64,000 nt of DNA, from the NCBI RefSeq assembly GCF_002930615.1, contig NZ_PSNX01000007.1, positions 1 to 64,000 of the forward strand, read 5' to 3'. The notes beneath the pieces were generated by a model that was not told where the DNA came from, made no database searches, and saw only the letters and a list, made by a program, of their open reading frames with translations. Shown in pieces: positions 55,599 to 64,000 of this stretch. The translations under genes were made by a program, and so were the position numbers. Position 1 is the stretch's first letter. Every line of letters begins with the position of its first letter. The stretch comes from Caldimonas caldifontis. Lineage in GTDB: Bacteria > Pseudomonadota > Gammaproteobacteria > Burkholderiales > Burkholderiaceae_C.

Positions 55599-55649
55599 TA
55601 TGTTTACAATGGAAACATTGTTCCATCTGATGTTTCCATTGTCAACATA
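55599..55649. promoter_or_regulatory. palindromic operator between doxX and tetR
   Basis: TATGTTTACAATGGAAACAT (55599-55618) and ATGTTTCCATTGTCAACATA (55630-55649) form a near-perfect 20-base inverted repeat around an 11-base centre. Each arm also contains a TGTTT...AAACA-like palindrome. It lies in the gap between the two divergent starts. Confidence 0.8.
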
Positions 55650-55664
55650 CCAGGCGCGAACTCC

Positions 55665-56270
55665 ATGAACACGGCTTACCACCACGGCGATCTGAGGGCC
55701 GTTCTTCTGGCTTATGCCCGAGAGCAGATGGAGCACGCCCGCCTGGATGGGCTCTCGATGCGCGAGATGGCGAAGGCGGTGGGCGTGTCGCACACCGCGG
55801 CGTATCGGCATTTCGCTGACAAGCGGGCGCTGCTGGATGCGGTCGCCGAGCAGGGTTTCGACGAACTGCTGGCCGCCAGTCGCGCCGCCGTGCATGCCGC
55901 GCCGCCCGATGCCCGCAGCCGCTTGAAGGCCAGCGGCCTGGCCTATGTGGGCTTCGGGATGGCGTCGCCGCAACTGCTGGGCCACATGTTCAGTGCCATC
56001 GCCCAGCCTCAGGCCAGCGAGGCCTTGGTGGGGGCGGGCGCGCGGCTGTTCGATGAGCTGCGCCAGCTCGTCGCGGCTGGCCAGGCGCAGGGGGCGTTCC
56101 GCCCGGGGGAGCCCGGCGAGTTGTCGCATGCCTGCTGGGCCATGGTGCATGGCTTGGCGACGCTGCTGGGGATCGGCATGCTGCGCGAGCCGGGCGCCCA
56201 GCACGCGGCGACGATGGCCTATGCCGAGAAGGCGCTGGAACTCTTCCTGGATGGGCTGGCCCGGCCCTGA
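55665..56270 (+). CDS. TetR/AcrR-family transcriptional regulator
   Basis: A 201-residue repressor. Helix-turn-helix in LSMREMAKAVGVSHTAAYRHFADK (residues ~28-52; written in part), then a helical C-terminal ligand domain with WAMVHGLATLLGIGML. ATG 55665 (MNTAYHHGDL) fits TetR N termini; a longer frame runs through the repeats and is not real. Likely represses itself and doxX via the palindrome. Confidence 0.88.
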   Translation: MNTAYHHGDLRAVLLAYAREQMEHARLDGLSMREMAKAVGVSHTAAYRHFADKRALLDAVAEQGFDELLAASRAAVHAAPPDARSRLKASGLAYVGFGMASPQLLGHMFSAIAQPQASEALVGAGARLFDELRQLVAAGQAQGAFRPGEPGELSHACWAMVHGLATLLGIGMLREPGAQHAATMAYAEKALELFLDGLARP

Positions 56271-56362
56271 CCCCGATAGGATACGGTTGTACACAGGATG
56301 CCCCCTGCGGCAGGGAACCGGCCGGGTCGAGGGTGGCACCAAGGGAGCGCAAGGAGAACCGC

Positions 56363-57346
56363 ATGACAACAGACGATACCCGGGCCATCGTGACGATCAG
56401 CCTTCTGGCGGCGTTTGCCGATGGACAGAAGCACGAACGTGAGCGTGCCGAGATCCGGCGCATTGCCGAAGGCCTGGCCGGCGATGACGGCATCCATGTG
56501 CCCACGCTGGTGCAGGACGTGCTGATGAAGCGCGTGACGGTGGCCTCGGCCGCGCCGGCGCTGTCCAGCGCCGAGTCGCGCCAGCTGGCCTACGAGATGG
56601 CCGTGGGCGTGTGCGACGCCGATGGGGCGCAGTCCCCCGCCGAGCAGGCCTTCCTGGCCGACCTGGCCCGGGCCCTCGGGATGGAGGCGGGCGTGGCCGC
56701 CACGATCTCGCAGCAGGCCGAAGCCCTGGCGACCGTGCCGATGACCGCACAGGCACCGGCCTCTGTCCCGGCAGCGCCAGCGCCAGCACCTTCGCCCGCC
56801 GCGGCCCCCACCACCACCCGGGCGCCCGTGAACGAGGCGGAACTCGATTCGGCCATCCTGAACGCTGCCATCCTCAACGGCGCCCTGGAGCTGCTGCCGG
56901 AATCGATCTCGACCCTCGCCATCATCCCGCTGCAGATGAAGCTCGTGTACCGCATCGGCAAGGCCTACGGCTACGAGCTGGACCGCGGGCACATCAAGGA
57001 CTTCCTCGCCACCGCCGGGGTGGGCCTGACCTCGCAGTACCTCGAGCAGGCCGGGCGCAAGCTGATCGGCGGCCTGCTGGGGTCGGTGGGTGGAGGGCTG
57101 CTGCGCGGGCTGGGCAAGCAGGCCGTCAGCTCGGGCATGAGCTTCGCCGCCACCTACGCCCTGGGCCACGTGGCCAAGCGCTACTACGCGGGCGGCCGGG
57201 TGCTGTCGGCCCAGATGCTCAAGGACGCCTATGCCGGCATGACGCGCGAAGCGCAGGGGCTGCAGTCGCGCTACCTGCCGCAGATGCAGGAACGGGCGCG
57301 CACCCTGGACGCCACGCAGGTGATGAATCTCGTCCGCCAGGGGTAA
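56363..57346 (+). CDS. TerB-like protein with C-terminal YcjF/DUF697-like domain
   Basis: A 327-residue protein. Residues ~5-110 form a TerB-like helical bundle (ISLLAAFADGQKHERERAEI, then DGAQSPAEQAFLADLARALG). A proline/alanine linker follows, then a C-terminal domain (LGSVGGGLLRGLGKQAVSSG and SFAATYALGHVAKRYYAGG), which resembles DUF697/YcjF modules that associate with membranes. Function unknown, perhaps stress or membrane-linked. ATG 56363 has AAGGAG upstream. Confidence 0.65.
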   Translation: MTTDDTRAIVTISLLAAFADGQKHERERAEIRRIAEGLAGDDGIHVPTLVQDVLMKRVTVASAAPALSSAESRQLAYEMAVGVCDADGAQSPAEQAFLADLARALGMEAGVAATISQQAEALATVPMTAQAPASVPAAPAPAPSPAAAPTTTRAPVNEAELDSAILNAAILNGALELLPESISTLAIIPLQMKLVYRIGKAYGYELDRGHIKDFLATAGVGLTSQYLEQAGRKLIGGLLGSVGGGLLRGLGKQAVSSGMSFAATYALGHVAKRYYAGGRVLSAQMLKDAYAGMTREAQGLQSRYLPQMQERARTLDATQVMNLVRQG

Positions 57347-57454
57347 GGGCTCTGGGGTCGTGCGAGCGGCGGCCCTCGCAAGACGGGTGGTGCGGTGCAC
57401 GGGCGGGTGGCGTGCTAGAAACGGGGTTTCTCGAAGGCTCGAACCCGTTTCCTC

Positions 57455-59215
<1,761 letters not shown>

Positions 59216-59264
59216 GTTCCTCGGGGGCTTCCCGCGTGGAGAAAGCCGGCATGCTTCCTGCAGA

Positions 59265-61067
59265 ATGCGCCGCATGAGACGCATGAGACGCCTGCTCTGC
59301 ATCCTGCTGTGCTGCATGGGGCTTCCCGCCTGGGCGGCACATGGCTATGCCCTGTGGGGCAATCTGAAATACCCTGAGGGCTTCGCCCATTTCGACTACG
59401 TCAACCCGCAGGCACCGAAGGGCGGTGAGTTGCGCCTGGTGAGCAACCTGCGCACCTCCACCTTCGACAAGTACAACCCGTTCACACTGAGGGGCACTGC
59501 GCCGGCCTATCTCTCGGCCCTGATGTTCGAGTCGTTGCTGATCGGCTCGCTGGACGAGACGGCCAGCGGCTATGGCCTCCTGGCTGAAAGTGTGGACGTG
59601 GCCCCGGACGGCTTGAGTGCCACCTTCCGCCTGCGCCGCGAGGCCCGCTTCCACAACGGATCGCCCGTGCTCGCCAAGGATGTCAAGCACAGCTACGACA
59701 TCCTGATGGGCCCGCACACCTCGCCGGCCTACAAGACGCTGCTGGCCGACGTGGCCGGGCTGGACGTGATCGACGAGCGCACCGTGCGCTATCGCTTTCG
59801 CCTGCCCAACCGGGAACTGCCCTTGACGGTGGGCGGCTTGCCGGTGTTCAGCCATGAATGGGGGCAGGGCAAGTCCTTCGATCAGGTGGTGATGGACATC
59901 CCGATCGGGAGCGGGCCCTACAAGATCGGGCCGGTGCGCTTCGGGCGCGACATCACCTATGTTCGCGACCCGGACTATTGGGCGCGCGACCTGAACGTGC
60001 GCCGCGGCACGGCGAACTTCGACCGCATCACGGTGAAGATCTACAAGGACAACACCGCGCGCCTGGAAGCCCTGAAGGCCGGTGAGTTCGACATGATGCG
60101 CTTCTTCTCGGCGGGTGACTGGGCCCGGCGCGTCACGGGCCGGCGCTTCGATTCCGGGGAACTGGTCAAGGCTGAGTTCAAGCATCGTCTGCCGTCGGGT
60201 TTCCAGAGCTTCGTGCTCAACACCCGCCGTGAGCGTCTCAAGGACCCGCGCGTCCGCGAGGCTTTGGGGCTGGCCTTCGACTTCGAATGGATGAACCGCC
60301 AGCTGTTCTACAACAGCTACCAGCGCGTGACAGGCCTGTTCGGCAACACTGCCTGCCAGGCCGAAGGCTTGCCCTCGGATGAGGAACGGGCGCTGCTCGC
60401 GCCCTGGCGCAGCCGCTTGCCGGACAGCGTGTTCGGGCCCATGTACCAGCCGCCGCGTACCGATGGAGAACATTCCTTGCGCGACAACCTGCGCCGCGCC
60501 AAGGCCTTGCTGGCCGAGGCTGGATGGACGGTGCAGGACGGCGTGCTGCGCAACCCCCAGGGCGAGGCCATGGTGCTGGAGTACCTCGACAGCAATGAGG
60601 GTGGTGCTCGCGTCGTGCTGCCATGGATCCGCAACCTCGAGAAGCTGGGCATTCGGCTGCAGTACCGCGCCGTTGACTTTGCACTGTTTCAGCAGCGGCT
60701 GCGGGAGTTCGATTTCGACATCATGACCATCGCCTTCCAGGGAACCCACAACCCCGGCAGCGAGTACGCCGATCTGTTTGGCAGTGCCGCGGCCAAGACG
60801 CCCGACTCGGGCAACTACGCCGGTGTCAGCCACCCGGCCGTCGATGCGCTGATCGCGCGCATGAGCGCGGCGCGCACCGAGGCGGAACTGCTGCCGGCCT
60901 GCCGGGCACTGGATCGCGTCATCGCGCACAACCACTACCTGATCCCGCAGTGGACAGCCGGAACGCATCGCATCGCCTACAACCAGTGGCGTCTGGCCCG
61001 TCCCGAAGTGCTGCCCCCTTATGTCCAGGGCGAAGCCTGGGCCATCGACACCTGGTGGGCGAAGTAA
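59265..61067 (+). CDS. yejA: extracellular solute-binding protein, family 5 (YejA-like)
   Basis: Periplasmic peptide-binding protein of the Yej ABC importer. 600 residues; signal peptide ends AWAAHG. SBP_bac_5 features include FDYVNPQAPKGGELRLV, SYDILMGPHTSPAYKTLL and IGSGPYKIGPVRFGRDITY. The start carries short ATGAGACGC repeats, so ATG 59265, 59274 or 59283 could each begin the protein. Followed by yejB after 3 bases. Confidence 0.88.
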   Translation: MRRMRRMRRLLCILLCCMGLPAWAAHGYALWGNLKYPEGFAHFDYVNPQAPKGGELRLVSNLRTSTFDKYNPFTLRGTAPAYLSALMFESLLIGSLDETASGYGLLAESVDVAPDGLSATFRLRREARFHNGSPVLAKDVKHSYDILMGPHTSPAYKTLLADVAGLDVIDERTVRYRFRLPNRELPLTVGGLPVFSHEWGQGKSFDQVVMDIPIGSGPYKIGPVRFGRDITYVRDPDYWARDLNVRRGTANFDRITVKIYKDNTARLEALKAGEFDMMRFFSAGDWARRVTGRRFDSGELVKAEFKHRLPSGFQSFVLNTRRERLKDPRVREALGLAFDFEWMNRQLFYNSYQRVTGLFGNTACQAEGLPSDEERALLAPWRSRLPDSVFGPMYQPPRTDGEHSLRDNLRRAKALLAEAGWTVQDGVLRNPQGEAMVLEYLDSNEGGARVVLPWIRNLEKLGIRLQYRAVDFALFQQRLREFDFDIMTIAFQGTHNPGSEYADLFGSAAAKTPDSGNYAGVSHPAVDALIARMSAARTEAELLPACRALDRVIAHNHYLIPQWTAGTHRIAYNQWRLARPEVLPPYVQGEAWAIDTWWAK

Positions 61068-61070
61068 GCC

Positions 61071-62099
61071 ATGTGGTCCTACATCCTCAAGCGCCTGCTG
61101 CTCATGATTCCCACGCTGCTGGGGGTGCTGCTCATCACCTTCATCGTGGTGCAGTTCGTGCCCGGCGGGCCGGTGGAACAGTACCTGGCCGAAGCCCGGG
61201 CGGGGCAGGCCGGCGGCGGCGATGCGGGTGCCTTTGCCTACCGTGGCGGGCAGGGGGTGGATCCCAAGCGTCTGGAAGAGATCAAGGCGCTCTACGGCTT
61301 CGACAAGCCGGCCCATGAGCGCTTCCTGCAGATGCTGGGTCAGTTCGCCCGCTTCGACCTGGGCCAGAGCTTCTTCCAGAACAAGGATGTCTGGGCTCTC
61401 ATCGTCGAAAAGCTGCCGGTGTCCATCAGCCTGGGCATGTGGACCTTCCTCATCAGCTACGGCGTGGCCGTGCCGCTGGGTGTGGCCAAGGCCGTGCGCG
61501 CCGGCACGCGATTCGACCTGGTCACCACGCTGCTCGTGCTGGTGGGCTACGCCATTCCCGGCTTCGTGCTGGGCGTGGCGCTGCTGGTGATCTTCGGTGG
61601 GCAGTTGCAGTGGTTCCCGCTGCGCGGGCTCACCTCGGGCAACTGGGAGGAACTGAGCTGGGGCGCACGCATCGTGGACTACCTCTGGCACATCACCCTG
61701 CCGGTCACGGCGATGGTGCTGGGCAGCTTTGCGGTGACCACGATGCTCACCAAGAATGCCTTCCTGGAGGAGATCCGCAAGCAATACGTGCTGACCGCGC
61801 GCGCCAAGGGCCTGGGCGATCGCCAGGTGCTGTGGAAGCATGTCTTCCGCAATGCGCTGATCCCCATCGTCACCGGCTTTCCTGCGGCCTTCGTGGGCGC
61901 CTTTTTCACGGGCGCACTGCTGATCGAGACCCTGTTCTCGCTCGATGGCCTGGGCCTCCTGAGCTACGAGAGCGTGATCCGGCGCGACTACCCCGTCGTG
62001 CTGGGCACGCTGTACCTGTTCACGCTGATCGGGCTGGTGACCAAGCTCATCAGCGACCTGTGCTATGTCTGGGTGGACCCGCGTGTCAAATTCGACTGA
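61071..62099 (+). CDS. yejB: peptide ABC transporter permease YejB
   Basis: A 342-residue inner-membrane permease of the DppB/OppB type with about six helices. Typical motif EEIRKQYVLTARAKGLGDR precedes the EAA loop, and the end is IGLVTKLISDLCYVWVDPRV. The N-terminal extension with VEQYLAEARAGQAGGGDAG is as in YejB. Overlaps the yejE start by 17 bases. Confidence 0.9.
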   Translation: MWSYILKRLLLMIPTLLGVLLITFIVVQFVPGGPVEQYLAEARAGQAGGGDAGAFAYRGGQGVDPKRLEEIKALYGFDKPAHERFLQMLGQFARFDLGQSFFQNKDVWALIVEKLPVSISLGMWTFLISYGVAVPLGVAKAVRAGTRFDLVTTLLVLVGYAIPGFVLGVALLVIFGGQLQWFPLRGLTSGNWEELSWGARIVDYLWHITLPVTAMVLGSFAVTTMLTKNAFLEEIRKQYVLTARAKGLGDRQVLWKHVFRNALIPIVTGFPAAFVGAFFTGALLIETLFSLDGLGLLSYESVIRRDYPVVLGTLYLFTLIGLVTKLISDLCYVWVDPRVKFD

Positions 62100-63198
62100 A
62101 TCCCTGCACGCCATCGCGGCCTCGAACAGCCCGTCGCGGCGGGCCTGGCGGCGCTTCCGCCGCAACCGGCTCGGGTACTGGAGCCTGGTGATCTTCTGCA
62201 CCCTGGTGGTGCTGAGCCTCTTTGCCGAGGTGCTGTCGAACGACAAGCCCCTGCTGGTGCGCTATGAGGGCCAGCTCTATGTGCCGCTGATCCATGACTA
62301 TCCCGAGACGGTGTTCGGCGGCGACTTCGAGACGCCCACCGACTACCTCGACCCCTTCATCCGCGAGCAACTGACCCAAGGCGACAACTGGGCGGTGTAT
62401 CCGCTGAACCCCTACGGTTCGCGCACCATCAACTACTTTGCCAAGGAGCCCAATCCTTCAGGCCCGTCGCGTGACAACTGGTTCGGCACCGACGACCGCG
62501 GCCGCGACATGCTGGCCCAGCTGATCTATGGCTTTCGCGTGAGCGTGCTGTTCGCGCTGGCACTCACCGCCATCGGTGTGGTGCTGGGCGTGGTGGCCGG
62601 GGCGGTGCAAGGCTTCTTCGGTGGGCGCATCGACCTGACGATGCAGCGCCTCATCGAGATCTGGGCTGCCATGCCCGAGCTCTACCTGCTGATCATCTTC
62701 AGTGCCATGTTTGCACCCAGCCTCGGGCTGCTGCTGGTGCTGCTCAGCCTGTTCGGCTGGATGGGACTGTCGGACTACGTGCGCGCCGAATTCCTGCGCA
62801 ACCGGCAGATGGACTATGTGCGCTCGGCCCGCGCGCTGGGCGTGAGCAACGCCCAGATCATCTGGCGCCACATCCTGCCCAACAGCCTGACGCCGGTGGT
62901 GACCTTCCTGCCTTTCCGCATGAGTGCAGCCATCCTGGCACTGACCTCGCTCGACTTCCTGGGTCTCGGTGTGCCGCCCGACACGCCGTCGCTGGGCCAG
63001 TTGCTCAGCCAGGGCAAGGCCAACATCGATGCGTGGTGGATCTCGCTGTCCACCTTCGGGGTGCTGGTGCTGACCCTGCTGCTGCTGACGTTCATGGGTG
63101 ACGCCCTGCGCAATGCGCTCGACCCGCGCACCCCCGACCCCCCGGAGCCGCAAGCCAAACGTCCGGTGAGCGTGCCGGCGAAGGAGGCCAAGGCATGA
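62083..63198 (+). CDS. yejE: peptide ABC transporter permease YejE
   Basis: Second permease of the importer, about 371 residues. N-terminal helix LGYWSLVIFCTLVVLSLFAE, a YejE-type periplasmic loop with NPYGSRTINYFAKEPNPSGP, then the DppC-like core with MDYVRSARALGVSNAQIIW (EAA motif) and LTSLDFLGLGVPPDTPSLGQ. GTG at 62083 preceded by GGTGGA is preferred; ATG 62065 would add six residues. The stop overlaps the next gene (ATGA). Confidence 0.88.
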   Translation: MSNSTESLHAIAASNSPSRRAWRRFRRNRLGYWSLVIFCTLVVLSLFAEVLSNDKPLLVRYEGQLYVPLIHDYPETVFGGDFETPTDYLDPFIREQLTQGDNWAVYPLNPYGSRTINYFAKEPNPSGPSRDNWFGTDDRGRDMLAQLIYGFRVSVLFALALTAIGVVLGVVAGAVQGFFGGRIDLTMQRLIEIWAAMPELYLLIIFSAMFAPSLGLLLVLLSLFGWMGLSDYVRAEFLRNRQMDYVRSARALGVSNAQIIWRHILPNSLTPVVTFLPFRMSAAILALTSLDFLGLGVPPDTPSLGQLLSQGKANIDAWWISLSTFGVLVLTLLLLTFMGDALRNALDPRTPDPPEPQAKRPVSVPAKEAKA

Positions 63199-64000
63199 GC
63201 GAGCGGCTTCTGGATGCGCGCGGCCTGCGCGTGAGTTTTGGCGGCAAGGAGGTGGTCCACGGTGTGGACCTGCACCTGAAGCCCGGTGAAAAGCTGGCGC
63301 TCGTGGGCGAGTCCGGCTCGGGCAAGACGGTCACGGCACTGAGCCTGCTGCGCCTGCTGCCCTCGGCCCAGGTGGAAGGGCAGGCCTGGCTGCACGGACC
63401 GGGCGGCACCCGGCGCGACCTGATGGCCCTGAGCGAACGGGAGCTGCGCGGCATCCGCGGCGAGGACGTGGCCGTGATCTTCCAGGAGCCGATGACCGCG
63501 CTCAACCCGCTCTACACCGTGGGCAACCAGATCGTCGAAGTGCTGCAGCTCAAGAAGGGCCTGAGCCCCGCCCAGGCCTGGGCGCGTGCGGTGCAGTTGC
63601 TGGCCGACACCGGCATCCCCGAGCCCGAGCGTCGCGCACGCGCCTACCCCCACCAGCTCTCGGGCGGGCAGCGGCAGCGCGCGATGATCGCGATGGCGCT
63701 GGCGGGCGAGCCACGCCTGCTGCTGGCCGACGAGCCCACCACGGCGCTCGACGTGACCTTGCGTGGCCAGATCCTCGAGCTGCTGGACGAGCTGCAGCGA
63801 CAGCGCGGCATGGCCGTGCTGATGATCACCCACGACCTCAACCTCGTGCGTCGCTTTGCCGACCGCGTGGCCGTGATGGAAAACGGCCACCTCGTCGAGG
63901 AAGGCCCGGTGGCGACGGTGTTCGGGAACCCTCAGCACCCCTACACCCGCAAGCTCATCGACAGCCGCCCCGAGCGCAACGTGGTGGACGCCGATCCGTC
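63195..64000 (+). CDS. yejF: peptide ABC transporter ATP-binding protein YejF, cut by the window edge
   Basis: The first 268 codons of a gene that runs off the right edge. The first ABC domain is complete up to its D-loop: Walker A ALVGESGSGKTVTAL (about residue 36), Q-loop IFQEPMTALNPL, signature LSGGQRQRAMIA, Walker B LLLADEPTTALD, and switch His in MITHDLNLV. YejF normally has two ABC halves, so a second should follow. Confidence 0.9.
   Translation, partial: MSERLLDARGLRVSFGGKEVVHGVDLHLKPGEKLALVGESGSGKTVTALSLLRLLPSAQVEGQAWLHGPGGTRRDLMALSERELRGIRGEDVAVIFQEPMTALNPLYTVGNQIVEVLQLKKGLSPAQAWARAVQLLADTGIPEPERRARAYPHQLSGGQRQRAMIAMALAGEPRLLLADEPTTALDVTLRGQILELLDELQRQRGMAVLMITHDLNLVRRFADRVAVMENGHLVEEGPVATVFGNPQHPYTRKLIDSRPERNVVDADP

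Noticed and set aside
54735-55664. Long N-terminal extension of the TetR gene at 55665
   Set aside because: The frame is open only because the 87-base repeat is a multiple of three; it crosses the doxX gene and operator on the other strand.

Overview
The window is GC-rich, densely packed bacterial chromosome. It points to a betaproteobacterium of the order Burkholderiales (Comamonadaceae or a close relative): there are PHB genes (phaR, 3-hydroxybutyrate dehydrogenase), the order ispD-ispF beside mfd, a RelA with the EFDD motif, a smpB/ratA/rnfH/guaB/guaA block, DUF4124 and SIMPL proteins, and B12 salvage under a cobalamin riboswitch. This placement is inference from gene content.

Layout. 0.1-2.1 kb: NAD synthesis (nadA, nadC). 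2.2-10.7 kb: a roadblock-domain protein, an AraC regulator divergent from an MFS transporter, two alpha/beta hydrolases, a TPP enzyme and a HI0933-like flavoprotein. 10.8-23.6 kb: corrinoid locus in two blocks, cobQ / cobD-cobC-btuF and the riboswitch-led operon btuB-btuC-btuD-cobO-cobB. The blocks are split by an AT-rich 2.2 kb island with three unknown exported proteins, followed by the 3' remnant of a membrane-protein gene. 23.6-28.3 kb: EamA exporter, Lrp regulator, rraA, two PNPOx-like proteins (one fused to GAF) and a hemerythrin. 28.6-29.9 kb: fluoride-riboswitch operon (crcB, DUF190, half-size EamA). 30-44 kb: serB, TetR/quinone reductase, mfd, ispDF, an OmpR/EnvZ-type pair, SIMPL, bdhA, hydrolase-relA and tRNA-Val(GAC). 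44.1-53.4 kb: phaR, rimO, ghrA-like, metC-like, smpB, ratA, rnfH, DUF4124, guaB, guaA.

53.4-55.0 kb, directly after guaA, holds what looks like an integron that has lost its integrase: a LexA-type box, an attI-like site resembling attI of class 1 integrons, a complete cassette with a textbook 66 bp attC, a second cassette whose attC is truncated, then a perfect 87 bp tandem duplication. This and the secreted-protein island are the two accessory regions. 55-64 kb: DoxX/TetR pair with a strong palindromic operator, a TerB-like protein, tadA-ldcA, and a YejABEF-type peptide importer that runs off the right edge.

Regulatory architecture is unusually readable: two riboswitches (cobalamin, fluoride), intrinsic-terminator hairpins in the mfd leader and between ompR/envZ and guaB/guaA, and three divergent gene pairs (cobQ/cobD, mfd/ispD, smpB/ratA) with overlapping or face-to-face -10 boxes and very short leaders. 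Product names come from recognising motifs and family-typical sequence by eye; no database search was run.
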